Of a DNA stretch of 64,000 nt, positions 9,170 to 18,855 are shown piece by piece. Origin of the DNA: Alphaproteobacteria bacterium (GTDB lineage Bacteria > Pseudomonadota > Alphaproteobacteria > RF32 > CAG-239); NCBI GenBank assembly GCA_017470165.1, contig JAFUEX010000024.1, forward strand, positions 1 to 64,000, in the 5' to 3' direction. The position numbers and the translations under genes were made by a program. A model generated the notes under the pieces. That model was not told the DNA's origin and did not search any database. It worked only from the letters and a program-made list of their open reading frames with translations. Positions within the stretch are counted from its first letter, which is position 1, and each line of letters begins with the position of its first letter.

Positions 9170-9636
9170 TAAGAAAATCACAAAATTCGGACATTGAAAA
9201 AATGCTCGACATTTGGTTGGAGGGCAGCAAGCAATCGCATAACTTTATTGCTGCGGAATACTGGCAAAAAATGTTGCCGACGGTAAGAAAATACTATCTG
9301 CCCAACACAGAAAATTATGTTTTTGAGGACAAACATCAAATTAAAGGCTTTGTCAGCACAATTGATGACAATTATATCGGAGCTTTGTTTGTGGCTCCAA
9401 AATATCAAAAGCAAAAAATCGGCTCCAAATTGGTGAATTATGTTAAAAATATGCACCCCGAGCTCAGCTTGAAAGTTTTTTCCAAAAACAAAGATGCTTT
9501 ACGTTTTTATCAAAAAAACGGTTTTAAAATCGTAGCCGAACAAACAGATGCTCCGACACAGGAAAAAGAGCTGCTGCTGTCATGGGTTATGGAGTGTAAA
9601 ACCGGTCATCACAAACGTTACCCCTCGGATTCTTAA
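9166..9636 (+). CDS. GNAT-family N-acetyltransferase
   Basis: 156 residues matching the GNAT fold: IRKSQNSDIEKMLDIW at the start, then the acetyl-CoA loop region LFVAPKYQKQKIGSKLVNYV (Q/R-x-x-G-x-G/A type, residues ~73-92) and the C-terminal strand with DALRFYQKNGFKIV. Such enzymes move acetyl groups from acetyl-CoA to amines. It most resembles small YjaB-like members, and the acceptor is unknown. The ATG overlaps the transporter stop (ATGA), so translation is coupled. An intrinsic terminator follows. Confidence 0.85.
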   Translation: MIRKSQNSDIEKMLDIWLEGSKQSHNFIAAEYWQKMLPTVRKYYLPNTENYVFEDKHQIKGFVSTIDDNYIGALFVAPKYQKQKIGSKLVNYVKNMHPELSLKVFSKNKDALRFYQKNGFKIVAEQTDAPTQEKELLLSWVMECKTGHHKRYPSDS

Positions 9637-9644
9637 CCAAAAAC

Positions 9645-9677
9645 CCCGATTGCAATCAAGCAGTCGGGATTTTTTTT
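9645..9677 (+). terminator. bidirectional intrinsic terminator
   Basis: Stem CCCGATTGC (9645-9653) and GCAGTCGGG (9660-9668) with one G-T pair and a 6-base loop, then T70-T77. An A-run precedes the stem, so it can also end the convergent gene at 9681. Confidence 0.85.
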
Positions 9678-9680
9678 AAC

Positions 9681-10175
9681 TCAGGCCAAAATATCTCTTC
9701 TGATATCTTGAGCAATACGAGCAGGATCTTTTTCTTGCGAATAGCCTTTTTGAAAATTAGGCATATTGCCAAACTTTTGGTTAGTCATCGCAATAAGCTC
9801 ATCAATCGGCTGGTCTGCATCATTGTCAACTATCTCTACCAAAACCTCGTCAAAAGATTTCATCGAAGACATCGGGATATAGTCGCGCAAATAAACATCA
9901 AACACCAAAACACAAATGCGGTTTTGCACAAAAGCCGTCTGTTTAATCCAGTTGTCGATGACGCTGATAATAGCCGATATCAAAGGAGCTGCATCTCCGC
10001 GGTCGGCATATTTGAGCATAACCCCCAATTTTTGCTGACCTAAAAGCGACACCAGCCTTTCGCGAGCGCTGACAACTTTGAGCTGGTTTGTGTCCTCAAC
10101 CAAACTCTTTGATACATTAAGTGATGAAGCCTTGTCCACCTGGTGATACGAAAGCACCAAAGTTCTTTTTTCCAT
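9681..10175 (-). CDS. hypothetical protein (164 aa)
   Basis: I do not recognise a family. The protein is soluble, with no signal peptide or membrane segment. It starts MEKRTLVLSYHQV, has a hydrophobic core segment in ICVLVFDVYLRDYI (~105-118) and an acidic stretch VEIVDNDADQPIDE (~133-146). The reading frame is clean, and it sits between two terminators, so it is transcribed alone. Its neighbour on the same strand is an Adk-like kinase with its own terminator between them. Confidence 0.6.
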   Translation of the reverse strand: MEKRTLVLSYHQVDKASSLNVSKSLVEDTNQLKVVSARERLVSLLGQQKLGVMLKYADRGDAAPLISAIISVIDNWIKQTAFVQNRICVLVFDVYLRDYIPMSSMKSFDEVLVEIVDNDADQPIDELIAMTNQKFGNMPNFQKGYSQEKDPARIAQDIRRDILA

Positions 10176-10264
10176 ATTATTTTTTTATTTAATTGATTAA
10201 TAATACACATTAGGCGACTATGGTAACCGCAAAAATAATTTTTGTCAAGTTTTCACTGAATAAT

Positions 10265-10300
10265 ACAAAAAAAAATCCCCGACAAGCAGAGCTGTCGAGG
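10265..10300 (-). terminator. intrinsic terminator of the Adk-like gene
   Basis: On the minus strand, stem TCCTCGACA (100-92 of this block) pairs with TGTCGGGGA with one G-T pair, followed by nine T (positions 10274-10266). It lies directly downstream of the stop at 10308. Confidence 0.85.
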
Positions 10301-10307
10301 ATGGGGT

Positions 10308-10985
10308 TTACTGCAAAAACTGCCATATTTGCTCAGCGGCAGTTTTAGTGTCACAGCCGTCAACACTGATTTGATGTTCAACCAACTGTTGCGCTATATG
10401 CACCACCTGTCGGGTCTCTCTGTCGAACACCGCGATGCGCTTTTCGATATTAACATCATCCGTGCGAGGATATCCTACCTTGCCACAATCTGGACATCCG
10501 TTAGGATTGGCCACAAAAGTACGCCCGCATTCGCAAATTCGCCGCACACCGGCACGTCTTATAATCTCCTCAAGCGGAACATCCACAAAAGCCGCCGCCA
10601 CCTTAAAGTGTCTTTTAGCTTTGACAAAGGTCACAAAATTATGCCATTGTTGCACATTACGCGGATAACCGTCAAGAGCGATTATCACCTTTGAGGCTTG
10701 TTGGCTCGGCGGCGTGGCTATCACATAATCGGTAACGGCTTTGTAGAGCAAAAACTCAAAAGCCTCATTGGCCAGAGAATTAGCGATTAATTCACCACTG
10801 TCGACAACATCGCGAATATTAATGTCGTTGAGTGCTTTTTGGCGAAAATAATCCCCCAAACCTACCGAAATCACTTCAACATCCGAGGTCTTTTCCGCCA
10901 TTTTCTTAACGTTGTGAACGATTGTTCCTTTACCGCAGCCGGGATACCCAAAAAGCATAAGCAGTAAAAATTCCTGTTGTTTCAT
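10308..10985 (-). CDS. adenylate-kinase-like NMP kinase with Cys4 LID
   Basis: 225 residues. The P-loop reads GYPGCGKGT (~13-21), GYPRN (~105) matches the Adk DGFPR motif, and the LID carries two CxC/CxxC pairs (CECGRTF and CPDCG) expected to bind zinc as in many bacterial adenylate kinases. Differences from a housekeeping Adk are the degenerate P-loop (Tyr and Cys inside it) and RTDDVNIEKRIAVFDRET in place of the canonical RxDD region with some spacing changes. It may be a divergent adk or a paralogous nucleotide kinase; I cannot tell if the genome has another adk. Confidence 0.75.
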   Translation of the reverse strand: MKQQEFLLLMLFGYPGCGKGTIVHNVKKMAEKTSDVEVISVGLGDYFRQKALNDINIRDVVDSGELIANSLANEAFEFLLYKAVTDYVIATPPSQQASKVIIALDGYPRNVQQWHNFVTFVKAKRHFKVAAAFVDVPLEEIIRRAGVRRICECGRTFVANPNGCPDCGKVGYPRTDDVNIEKRIAVFDRETRQVVHIAQQLVEHQISVDGCDTKTAAEQIWQFLQ

Positions 10986-11081
10986 AACTGTGAAATTTTT
11001 AATAATAATTTATAATCAATAAAATTTAGGCGATTGTAGCAAACAAAAATAATTTTGTCTATATTTTTTTAAATAATTATC

Positions 11082-11110
11082 TTGACATTCCTCTTTTTTG
11101 GACTTAGATT
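11082..11110 (+). promoter_or_regulatory. sigma-70-type promoter of tRNA-Ala
   Basis: TTGACA (11082-11087), 17-base spacer, TAGATT (11105-11110). The tRNA begins 33 bases downstream of the -10 box. Confidence 0.7.
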
Positions 11111-11142
11111 GTCTCCATCCTGTCGGTTGTGGCAGATGTTTT

Positions 11143-11218
<76 letters not shown>

Positions 11219-11227
11219 ATTAAAAAG

Positions 11228-11253
11228 AAGGTCGTCGTAAGGACGGCCTTTTT
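11228..11253 (+). terminator. intrinsic terminator of tRNA-Ala
   Basis: Stem AAGGTCGTC (11228-11236) and GACGGCCTT (11242-11250) with one wobble, 5-base loop, then a T-run. Confidence 0.85.
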
Positions 11254-11397
11254 GTTTTAACAATCAGCTAAAAAAAAGCCAATTTCTCAAATGATTAGTC
11301 ACAAAAAGTTGTTTACTTTTTGGGTTTGCGGCTTGCAAAAGTCACTACCACAAATGATAATGCCGCTATTGCTATTAAAAGTTGAAAGGATAGTGAA

Positions 11398-12150
11398 TTG
11401 GGAAATCAGGAGGAACAAAAAGCGATTGATAATGCCGGACATCGTCAACGGGTTCGCAGTCGTTTTTTGAAAGACAACGGCAAAAATATGGCCGATTATG
11501 AGCTGTTGGAATTGCTGTTGATGATGTCGATTCCCCGACGCGATGTTAAACCGATTGCTAAAGAACTTTTGCGCAAATTCGGTAGTTTTGCCGATGTAGT
11601 TTATGCTCCGATTAACGAGCTGGAAAAAGTAGGCTGGGTTAAAGAAAGCACTTGTGTTTTGTTTAAGGCCATTGTCGCCGCCGTATGTAAAATATGCCGC
11701 GCTAATTTGCAGGATGATGTCGGCATTACTTTGTTGACGCCGGATGCTTTGGTTGATTATTGCCGCGCCACAATGGCTTATGAAGGAGTGGAAGAACTGC
11801 GGGTGTTTTATATGAACGCAGCTTGCAAACTTATTGATGACGAGGTCTTGCAACGCGGTTCGCCGACCAATGTGCCGATAACTCCGCGCGATGTGGTCTC
11901 GCACGCGGTAGAAAAAAAGTCGGCCAGCATAATTTTGGTGCACAATCATCCCTCTGACAATGTTAAACCTTCGGAAGCCGACAAAATTCTCACTTGCAAA
12001 ATTTGTTATATGTGCACTCTGATGGGTATAGTGCTGCAAGACCATATTGTTATCGGGCGCACCGATTTTTATTCTTTTTTGGCCAACGGGCTGATGCAAA
12101 ATATTCGTATGCAGGTTAATGATATGATTGCCAAAGGCGAATATAACTAA
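11398..12150 (+). CDS. radC: RadC-family (JAB/MPN domain) DNA repair-associated protein
   Basis: 250 residues. The N-terminal helical region includes ELLELLLMMSIPRRD and a helix-hairpin-helix-like segment. The C-terminal JAB domain has the RadC signature HNHPSDNVKPSEAD (~181-194), with histidines and Asp as candidate zinc ligands. RadC proteins are widespread, but their biochemical role is unresolved. The start is a TTG at 11398 with AAAGGA 7 bases upstream; an in-frame stop lies just before, so no longer start exists. Terminators flank the gene. Confidence 0.9.
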   Translation: MGNQEEQKAIDNAGHRQRVRSRFLKDNGKNMADYELLELLLMMSIPRRDVKPIAKELLRKFGSFADVVYAPINELEKVGWVKESTCVLFKAIVAAVCKICRANLQDDVGITLLTPDALVDYCRATMAYEGVEELRVFYMNAACKLIDDEVLQRGSPTNVPITPRDVVSHAVEKKSASIILVHNHPSDNVKPSEADKILTCKICYMCTLMGIVLQDHIVIGRTDFYSFLANGLMQNIRMQVNDMIAKGEYN

Positions 12151-12177
12151 AGCCCCGTCATTTTATTGACGAGGCTT
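12150..12177. terminator. terminator shared by radC and recA
   Basis: Stem AAGCCCCGTCA (12150-12160) and TGACGAGGCTT (12167-12177) with one mismatch, 6-base loop. It lies between the convergent radC and recA stops and has short T-runs on each side. Confidence 0.7.
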
Positions 12178-12202
12178 TGGCAGGTACAAAATCGGGAAAA
12201 AA

Positions 12203-13237
12203 CTAGTCTTCGCTGTCGGCCGGCTCGCGGTCGCCGCCAATCATCTCCGAACTCAGATGGCCGGCATCGGCACGAATTTTATTTTCGATTTCCAGTGCAA
12301 CTTCGGGATGCTCACGCAAATAAGTTTTGGCATTTTCGCGTCCTTGTCCGATTTTGTCGCCGTTGTAAGAAAACCAAGCGCCGGATTTTTCGATAATATC
12401 TGCCTTAACTCCCAAATCGACAATCTCGCCGGTTTTGGAAATTCCCTCACCGTACATAATGTCAAAATCAACCACCTTAAACGGAGGTGCAACCTTATTT
12501 TTAACAATTTTGACGCGAGTTTGCGTGCCGATAATATCCTCTTTGTCCTTAATCTTACCAACCGAACGAATATCAATGCGCACCGAAGCATAAAATTTCA
12601 ACGCATTACCACCGGTAGTGGTTTCCGGATTGCCAAACATCACCCCGATTTTCATACGAATTTGGTTAATAAATATTACCAAAGTATTGGAACGGGCAAT
12701 TGTCGAGGTCAATTTACGCAGAGCTTGGCTCATCAGACGGGCTTGCAATCCCATATGCGAATCGCCCATTTCGCCTTCCAATTCCGCCTTGGGAACCAAA
12801 GCTGCCACCGAATCAACCACCAAGACATCTATGGCGCCGGAACGCACCAAAGTGTCGGTAATTTCCAAAGCCTGCTCACCGGCATCCGGCTGCGAAATCA
12901 GCAAATTGTCCAAATCAACCCCGATTTTTTTGGCATAAGACGGGTCAAGCGCGTGCTCGGCATCAATAAAAGCACAGGTGCCGCCGTTCTTTTGCGCTTG
13001 AGCTATAACACTCAAGGCCAAAGTGGTTTTACCCGAACTTTCCGGCCCGTAAATTTCAATAATTCGCCCCTTGGGCAGGCCGCCGATACCGAGTGCCATA
13101 TCCAACCCCAGCGAACCGGTGGGAACCGCCTCTATGTCAACGTGGGCATTGTCTTGCCCCATTCTCATAATTGAGCCCTTGCCAAAAGCCTTTTCGATTT
13201 GGCTTAAGGCGGCGTCAAGTGCTTTGTCTTTGTCCAT
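12203..13237 (-). CDS. recA: recombinase A
   Basis: 344 residues, complete. Walker [10 protein letters not shown] at 64-72, the DNA-binding loop L1 area with [20 protein letters not shown], and L2 preceded by [17 protein letters not shown]. It forms ATP-dependent filaments on single-stranded DNA for strand exchange and triggers LexA self-cleavage. The C terminus is acidic (PADSED), as usual. An SOS operator lies 49 bases upstream of the ATG, so the gene is expected to be DNA-damage inducible. Confidence 0.98.
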   Translation of the reverse strand: MDKDKALDAALSQIEKAFGKGSIMRMGQDNAHVDIEAVPTGSLGLDMALGIGGLPKGRIIEIYGPESSGKTTLALSVIAQAQKNGGTCAFIDAEHALDPSYAKKIGVDLDNLLISQPDAGEQALEITDTLVRSGAIDVLVVDSVAALVPKAELEGEMGDSHMGLQARLMSQALRKLTSTIARSNTLVIFINQIRMKIGVMFGNPETTTGGNALKFYASVRIDIRSVGKIKDKEDIIGTQTRVKIVKNKVAPPFKVVDFDIMYGEGISKTGEIVDLGVKADIIEKSGAWFSYNGDKIGQGRENAKTYLREHPEVALEIENKIRADAGHLSSEMIGGDREPADSED

Positions 13238-13285
13238 TATTTAAACTCCGTTAGTGGTTATAAAACGAATCGATAACAATAATAT

Positions 13286-13300
13286 GTTCTATTTATGTTC
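13286..13300 (-). promoter_or_regulatory. LexA/SOS operator of recA
   Basis: GTTC (13286-13289), seven bases, GTTC (13297-13300) matches the alphaproteobacterial LexA box GTTC-N7-GTTC exactly. It sits upstream of recA and overlaps the last codons of the yihY gene. Confidence 0.85.
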
Positions 13301-14210
13301 TGTTTGCAAGAACTTTTTTCACTTTTTTGCGATTTTTAGCTGAATCGGTTGATTTAGCAGCAATTTTTTCTTCAGAATATTCATCCAGCGCCGCGGTGAC
13401 CGCCGCCCCGAAAATCACCACCGCCCAATTGAAATACAACCACACCAACAACAGCGGAATGGCGGCCATAGCGCCGTAAAGGGTAGTATAAGTCATTGAT
13501 GAGGCGATAAAGGTGCCGAAAAATTTGCGCATCACATAAAAGCCTATCAGCGCGCTGAAAGCTCCCCAAAAGGCATTCCAAAACCGCACTTTTTTGTTGG
13601 GCACCAAAATATAAACCATCATCAAGGCCAGCAGAGTAAACAAGGTGGGTAAAAATGCCAACAGCCGATTTGCTCCGAAATCCTCAGGCATAATTTTTTG
13701 TAAGGCAAAGAAATATCCGCGCAAAGAAAAACCGGCGCCGTACAACAAAGGTCCTAAGGTAATAATGGTCCAGTAAAGCGTTATCTTGGTCTTGATGCTG
13801 CGCGGCTTATAAACCTTAAAAATATAGTTAAACGAATTTTCAATGGTTGAGAGCAACAACACTGCCGTAACGGCAATACCGATAACCCCCACGGCGGTCA
13901 GTTTGGCCGTAGCGGAAACAAAATCATTCAAATAAGCCGAAACCTCGTGACCGATAGAGGGCACCAAATTGTGAATCAAAGTTTCCTGCAGCTGCTCGCG
14001 CATATCGCTAAACACCGGAAAAGCCGAAAAAATCGCCAAGCCGATGGCAATAAACGGCACCAGAGCAATCAGTGAGGTATAGCTCAAAGACGAGGCCACA
14101 CGTAAAATATTGTCGGTTTGAATACGGGAACACAAAAACGAAACAAAGGTTTTGCAACCGGAACACAAGGAGGTTATCTGATGTAATTTTAAGCGCATAA
14201 TTTGTACCAT
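13293..14210 (-). CDS. YihY/BrkB-family integral membrane protein
   Basis: 305 residues with about six membrane segments. Family hallmarks are ASSLSYTSLIALVPFIAIGL near the N terminus, and the C-terminal half with MTYTTLYGAMAAIPLLLVW followed by ALDEY. Despite the old ribonuclease BN label, the family is a membrane protein family of unsettled function. The tail (residues ~280-305) is lysine-rich and cytoplasmic. Start uncertain: ATGs at 14210 and 14198 both lack a strong ribosome site. It is divergent from fabI. Confidence 0.85.
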   Translation of the reverse strand: MVQIMRLKLHQITSLCSGCKTFVSFLCSRIQTDNILRVASSLSYTSLIALVPFIAIGLAIFSAFPVFSDMREQLQETLIHNLVPSIGHEVSAYLNDFVSATAKLTAVGVIGIAVTAVLLLSTIENSFNYIFKVYKPRSIKTKITLYWTIITLGPLLYGAGFSLRGYFFALQKIMPEDFGANRLLAFLPTLFTLLALMMVYILVPNKKVRFWNAFWGAFSALIGFYVMRKFFGTFIASSMTYTTLYGAMAAIPLLLVWLYFNWAVVIFGAAVTAALDEYSEEKIAAKSTDSAKNRKKVKKVLANRT

Positions 14211-14312
14211 ATTGAAAAAAAAGGTTTACAACTCAAGCGGAAGTTTATAAAAATTTATGTAATATTGCAAGCAAACAAAATTGTATGTGTATTTAACCTT
14301 GGAGAATATGTT

Positions 14313-15140
14313 ATGGAAAAGTTGTTAATGGACGGCAAACGCGGTCTGATTATGGGATTGGCCAATGATAAGTCTATCGCTTGGGGTATCGCACAGGCGC
14401 TGAATAATCAGGGTGCCCAATTGGCGGTTTCTTACCAAAATGAGGTGATGGAAAAAAGAGTAAAACCCTTATGTCTGCAATTGGATAAAGAGCCGTTGCT
14501 GTTGCAGTGCGATGTGACATCTTCGGAAAGTATGGAAAAATGTTTTGCCAAAATAGCGCAGGAATGGGGAAAAATAGATTTTTTGGTACACGCGATTGCT
14601 TTTTCGGACAAAAACCAACTGCGCGGACGTACGGTTGACACTACCAGAGACAATTTTGCCATGACGATGGATATTTCCTGCTTCTCATTTTTGGAAGCCT
14701 GCAAACTGGCAGCTCCCTTGATGGGCGACGGCGGGGCGATTGTCACCCTGACTTATATGGGGTCGGAAAAAGTAATGCCCAACTATAATATTATGGGAGT
14801 GGCCAAAGCGGCTTTGGAAACTTCCATGCGTTATGCGGCGTTTGATTTGGGCGAACAGGGAATCCGCGTCAATGCGATATCGGCGGGGCCGATTAAAACT
14901 TTGGCCGCCTCGGGAATCGGCGATTTCAGAAAAATGCTGCACTGGAACGAGCTCAATTCGGCACTGGCGCACAATGTTACACCGGAGGATGTGGGAATGG
15001 CAGCCTTGGGGTTGTTGTCAGACTGCGGAAGAGCCATCACCGGAGAGGTGGTTCATGTCGACTGCGGCTACCACGCCCAAGGGATGATACGGATGAACAA
15101 AGCAGCGGAAAATGCCGCAGTTTTGAGCGAGGGTTTGTAA
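14313..15140 (+). CDS. fabI: enoyl-[acyl-carrier-protein] reductase (NADH)
   Basis: 275 residues from the preferred start. FabI-type short-chain reductase: the cofactor loop reads GLANDKSIAWGIA and the catalytic pair is Tyr and Lys in YNIMGVAK (about 157 and 164, Tyr-x6-Lys). It reduces enoyl-ACP in the last step of each fatty-acid elongation cycle. The open frame runs back to 14202, but ATG 14313 has GGAGA 7 bases upstream and gives the normal FabI length. gatC starts 2 bases after its stop, suggesting co-transcription. Confidence 0.93.
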   Translation: MEKLLMDGKRGLIMGLANDKSIAWGIAQALNNQGAQLAVSYQNEVMEKRVKPLCLQLDKEPLLLQCDVTSSESMEKCFAKIAQEWGKIDFLVHAIAFSDKNQLRGRTVDTTRDNFAMTMDISCFSFLEACKLAAPLMGDGGAIVTLTYMGSEKVMPNYNIMGVAKAALETSMRYAAFDLGEQGIRVNAISAGPIKTLAASGIGDFRKMLHWNELNSALAHNVTPEDVGMAALGLLSDCGRAITGEVVHVDCGYHAQGMIRMNKAAENAAVLSEGL

Positions 15141-15142
15141 AA

Positions 15143-15427
15143 ATGGATGAGCAGACAGTTAAACGAATTGCCTTTTTGTCACGCCTGAAAATCGACGAGG
15201 ACAAAATCGCGGCAACCCAAGATGAATTTAAGAAAATCATTGATTGGATAAATTTGCTGCAAGAGGTTGACACGCAAGGAGTTGAGCCGATGATTTCGGT
15301 TAACCGCAACAATCTGGTGCTGCGCAAAGATGAAGTTACCGACGGCAATGCGGCCGATGAGGTTTTGGCCAATGCGCCGATGAAGGAATACGGCTATTTT
15401 GCAGTTCCCAAAGTTGTTGAACAATAA
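15143..15427 (+). CDS. gatC: aspartyl/glutamyl-tRNA amidotransferase subunit C
   Basis: 94 residues, the normal GatC size, starting [17 protein letters not shown] and containing LREDEV-like LRKDEV. GatC is the small structural subunit of GatCAB, which converts misacylated Glu-tRNA(Gln) and Asp-tRNA(Asn) to Gln-tRNA(Gln) and Asn-tRNA(Asn). It is the first of three adjacent gat genes in C-A-B order. Confidence 0.95.
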   Translation: MDEQTVKRIAFLSRLKIDEDKIAATQDEFKKIIDWINLLQEVDTQGVEPMISVNRNNLVLRKDEVTDGNAADEVLANAPMKEYGYFAVPKVVEQ

Positions 15428-15444
15428 TCCGTCGGAGAGAAAAT

Positions 15445-16902
15445 ATGACTGATTTGACCGAATTAACCATTACTGAAGCGCGTGCAGGTTTGGATAAGCG
15501 CGAATTTTCGGCGGTGGAGCTGACAGAGGCCTGCCTGAACAAAATGTCCGAAAAACGCTCTCTTAATGTCTATGTATGTGAAACTCCGGATAAAGCCTTG
15601 GCTCAGGCTCAGGCTGCACAAGCGCAGATTGACAAGGGCGAGGCAAAAGATTTGACCGGTATTCCGCTGGGAATTAAGGACCTTTTTTGTACCAAAGGAA
15701 TAAACACCACCGCTTGTTCCAATATTTTGCGGAATTTTGTGCCGCCGTATGAATCGAGCGTAACGCAGAAACTGCTGGATGCCGGAGCCGTATTTTTGGG
15801 CAAGCTAAATATGGATGAATTTGCCATGGGCGGCAGCAATGAGACCTCGTGTTTCGGCGCGGCAATTAACCCGTGGAGCAAAGATGTGCCGCTTACATCG
15901 GGGGGATCATCCGGCGGGTCGGCCGCAGCGGTAGCTGCCGGAATGGGACTTGGCGCCACCGGAACTGATACCGGCGGGTCTATTCGCCAACCTTCGGCCT
16001 ACTGCGGGGTGGTCGGCATCAAACCGACTTACGGCAGGTGCTCGCGCTATGGTATTATGGCCTTTGCCTCATCGTTGGATCAGGCCGGTCCGATTGCCAA
16101 AACCGTGGCAGATTGTGCCGTTATGCTCAAAAATATGGCCGGTTATGATCCCAAAGATGCCACCTCGGAAAATCGCGAAGTGCCGGATTTCAGCAAATTT
16201 TTGAGCGGAAATGTTAAGGGTTTGCGAATCGGTATTCCGCAAGAATATAAGGTTGATGGTCTCAATGCGGAAATCGGCGCTTATTGGGAAAAGGCCGCAG
16301 CTATGCTCAAAGACCGCGGTGCCGAGATTGTTGATGTATCGCTTCCGCACTCGAAATACGCGCTGGCGGCTTATTATATTATTGCTCCGGCGGAGGCTTC
16401 GAGCAATTTGGCTCGTTATGACGGATTGCGCTATGGTGTGCGAGTTGAGGGAAAAAATCTGGATGAAATGTATATCAACTCGCGCAGCAACGGTTTCGGT
16501 AAAGAAGTGAAACGCCGGATTATGATGGGGACATATGTACTCTCTGCCGGATATTATGACGCCTATTTTCTGAAAGCGCAAAAAGTGCGGCGGCGAATTT
16601 ATAACGACTTTATCAAGGCCTTTGATAGTTGTGATGTTATCTTAACCCCGACTACCACCGATGCTGCGTTTGCCTTGGGAGATAAAAAATTGCAAGAAAA
16701 TCCCATTAATATGTGGCTGAATGATTTGTTTACCGTTGCGGTATCTTTGGCCGGACTTCCGGCAATAAGTCTGCCCATCGGCCTCAACAGCCGCGGTCTG
16801 CCTTTGGGAATGCAAATAATCGGCCGGCCGTTTGATGAACAGCGAGTGTTTGAGGTAGCTTCCGCCTTGGAAAAACAGGTCGGTTTCAGAGGAGGAAAAT
16901 AA
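15445..16902 (+). CDS. gatA: aspartyl/glutamyl-tRNA amidotransferase subunit A
   Basis: 485 residues of the amidase-signature family. The catalytic triad is visible: Lys78 in [10 protein letters not shown], cis-Ser155 in [10 protein letters not shown] and nucleophile Ser179 in [11 protein letters not shown]. This subunit hydrolyses glutamine and passes ammonia to GatB. It lies 17 bases downstream of gatC and directly upstream of gatB with a 1-base gap. Confidence 0.97.
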   Translation: MTDLTELTITEARAGLDKREFSAVELTEACLNKMSEKRSLNVYVCETPDKALAQAQAAQAQIDKGEAKDLTGIPLGIKDLFCTKGINTTACSNILRNFVPPYESSVTQKLLDAGAVFLGKLNMDEFAMGGSNETSCFGAAINPWSKDVPLTSGGSSGGSAAAVAAGMGLGATGTDTGGSIRQPSAYCGVVGIKPTYGRCSRYGIMAFASSLDQAGPIAKTVADCAVMLKNMAGYDPKDATSENREVPDFSKFLSGNVKGLRIGIPQEYKVDGLNAEIGAYWEKAAAMLKDRGAEIVDVSLPHSKYALAAYYIIAPAEASSNLARYDGLRYGVRVEGKNLDEMYINSRSNGFGKEVKRRIMMGTYVLSAGYYDAYFLKAQKVRRRIYNDFIKAFDSCDVILTPTTTDAAFALGDKKLQENPINMWLNDLFTVAVSLAGLPAISLPIGLNSRGLPLGMQIIGRPFDEQRVFEVASALEKQVGFRGGK

Positions 16903-16903
16903 A

Positions 16904-18361
16904 ATGAGCGGAATGGTTTTAAAAGGCAAAGACGCCGATTGGGAAATTATTTGCGGGCTGGAGATTCACTGCCAGATTATATCCAAATCCAAAATGTTTT
17001 CCGGCGCATCAACCCACTACGGCTCGGAGGTAAACCAAAATGTGTCGTTTGTTGATGCCGGTATGCCGGGGCAACTTCCGACTTTGAATGAACAATGTGT
17101 GCGGCAGGCGATAAAAACCGGCTTGGGACTTAATGCCCAGATTAACAAGTATTCCGAGTTTGCCCGCAAAAATTATTTTTATGCCGACTTGCCGCAGGGG
17201 TATCAAATCAGTCAATTCAAATACCCGATTGTCGGCGAAGGATATGTCAAAATTGAGTTGGAAAACGGCGAGAATAAAAACATAGGCATTGAACGGCTGC
17301 ATATCGAACAAGATGCCGGCAAATCGATTCACGATATCTCGCCGAGCAAAACTTTTATTGACCTGAACCGCGCCGGTGTCGGACTGATGGAAATCGTTAC
17401 CAAGCCGGATTTCCGCTCGCCGGAGGAAGCCGGAGCGTTTTTGCGCAAACTGCGTTCTATTGTGCGCTATTTAGGCACTTGCGACGGCAATATGGATGAA
17501 GGGTCGATGCGTTGCGATGTCAATGTTTCGGTGCGCAAGGTCGGCGAACAGGACTTCCGCACGCGCAATGAAATGAAAAACGTAAATTCGGTCAAATTTG
17601 TTATGCAGGCGATTGAGTTTGAGGCTCGCCGTCAGATAGAAGTTTATGACGCCGGCGGCAAAATCGAGCAGGAAACCCGTCAATTTGATCCGTCAACCGG
17701 TCAAACCAAAGTTATGCGCAAGAAAGAGTTTGCCCATGATTATCGGTATTTTCCAGAGCCGGATTTGCTGCCGCTGGTTTTGAGCGATGAGCTGATTGAG
17801 CAAATAAAATCGGAAATGGTAGAATTGCCGGACGCCAAAAAAGAACGTTTTGTCACCGAATTGGGACTTACGGCTTATGATGCCGGCGTAATTTGCGAAA
17901 ACAAAGAAATGGCCGACTTTTTTGAGGAGGCCGCGCGCGGGCACGATGCCAAAAAAACGGCTAATTGGCTGATGGGTGATTTTTTTGCACTGCTCAACGA
18001 ACGCAAACTGGAGCTCAGCGAATCGCCGATTTCGGCAAAAAATTTGGGAGCTTTGGTGGAGCTGATAAGCCAAAATGTTATCAATGGCAAAACGGCCAAA
18101 GAAGTTTTTGCCATTATGGCCGATACGAAAGAATCGCCGGAAAAAATCGTTGAGGAACGCGGTTTGAGGCAAGTAACAGATTCCTCGGCTATCGAAAAGG
18201 TTATTGATGAGGTTATCGCAGCGAATCCGGACAATGCGGCTGCTTACAAGGCGGGCAAGGTCAACCTGATGGGCTGGTTTGTCGGGCAAGTGATGAAGGC
18301 CTCTGCTGGCAAGGCCAATCCGGCGATGGTTAACGAAATTCTGCGGCGCAAATTAAATTAG
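16904..18361 (+). CDS. gatB: aspartyl/glutamyl-tRNA amidotransferase subunit B
   Basis: 485 residues. The N-terminal GatB kinase-like domain includes ICGLEIHCQI, AGMPGQLPTLN and GVGLMEIVTKPDFRSPEEA. The C-terminal YqeY-like tail domain ends NPAMVNEILRRKLN. GatB activates the misacylated tRNA with ATP and receives ammonia from GatA. GAGGA precedes the ATG within the end of gatA. A strong hairpin follows its stop. Confidence 0.97.
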   Translation: MSGMVLKGKDADWEIICGLEIHCQIISKSKMFSGASTHYGSEVNQNVSFVDAGMPGQLPTLNEQCVRQAIKTGLGLNAQINKYSEFARKNYFYADLPQGYQISQFKYPIVGEGYVKIELENGENKNIGIERLHIEQDAGKSIHDISPSKTFIDLNRAGVGLMEIVTKPDFRSPEEAGAFLRKLRSIVRYLGTCDGNMDEGSMRCDVNVSVRKVGEQDFRTRNEMKNVNSVKFVMQAIEFEARRQIEVYDAGGKIEQETRQFDPSTGQTKVMRKKEFAHDYRYFPEPDLLPLVLSDELIEQIKSEMVELPDAKKERFVTELGLTAYDAGVICENKEMADFFEEAARGHDAKKTANWLMGDFFALLNERKLELSESPISAKNLGALVELISQNVINGKTAKEVFAIMADTKESPEKIVEERGLRQVTDSSAIEKVIDEVIAANPDNAAAYKAGKVNLMGWFVGQVMKASAGKANPAMVNEILRRKLN

Positions 18362-18386
18362 CTGCGGCAAATTAACGACCGACTAA

Positions 18387-18417
18387 AACAACGACCGGTT
18401 TATTTCCGGTCGTTGTT
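18387..18417 (+). terminator. terminator of gatCAB
   Basis: Perfect 12-bp stem AACAACGACCGG / CCGGTCGTTGTT with a 7-base loop. The following T-run is short (TTTATTG), so termination may be moderate. It also faces gapR from the other side. Confidence 0.75.
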
Positions 18418-18455
18418 TATTGTGCCAAAAACCAAGTCCCTAAAAGTTTTACGGC

Positions 18456-18710
18456 TTAGAAATCCAAAGCGCGACGATAAACATCCAGCAATTGGTCTTG
18501 CTCTTCGCGGTCAGCCGCATTCATTTTGCGCAGCTTAATAACCGCCTTCATAATCTTGGTATCAAAACCGGCAGATTTGGCCTCGGCATAAATATCACGG
18601 ATATCACCGGCGAGGGCTTTTTTCTCCTCTTCCAGCCGTTCAATGCGCTCAACCAGCGAACGCAGGCGATCAGCGGCAATCCCGCCGACTTCGTTTTTCT
18701 CTTCACTCAT
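18456..18710 (-). CDS. gapR: GapR-family (DUF2312) nucleoid-associated protein
   Basis: 84 residues, a charged helical protein matching DUF2312 (GIAADRLRSLVERIERLEEE, then FDTKIMKAVIKLRKM). In Caulobacter the family member GapR encircles overtwisted DNA and assists replication and topoisomerases. AGGAGC lies upstream of its ATG. It is divergent from pyk, an arrangement often seen in alphaproteobacteria. Confidence 0.9.
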   Translation of the reverse strand: MSEEKNEVGGIAADRLRSLVERIERLEEEKKALAGDIRDIYAEAKSAGFDTKIMKAVIKLRKMNAADREEQDQLLDVYRRALDF

Positions 18711-18855
18711 AGCAGCTCCTTTTTTTAATATTACATTGCCTTGATTGATAGCAAATAAATTGTGCTTTTACAAGTCTAAAAATAACCGCTTATTAACTTA
18801 TTTTGATTATATTAGAACCAATGTTTGAGTTTAATATTTATAAGGAATAACGCCT

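Noticed and set aside
11299..12099. minus-strand frame over radC
   Set aside because: radC has the HNHPSD motif and an SD-supported start. The other is a shadow.
12257..13174. 305-residue frame antisense to recA
   Set aside because: Opposite strand of recA; composition-driven shadow with no domain.
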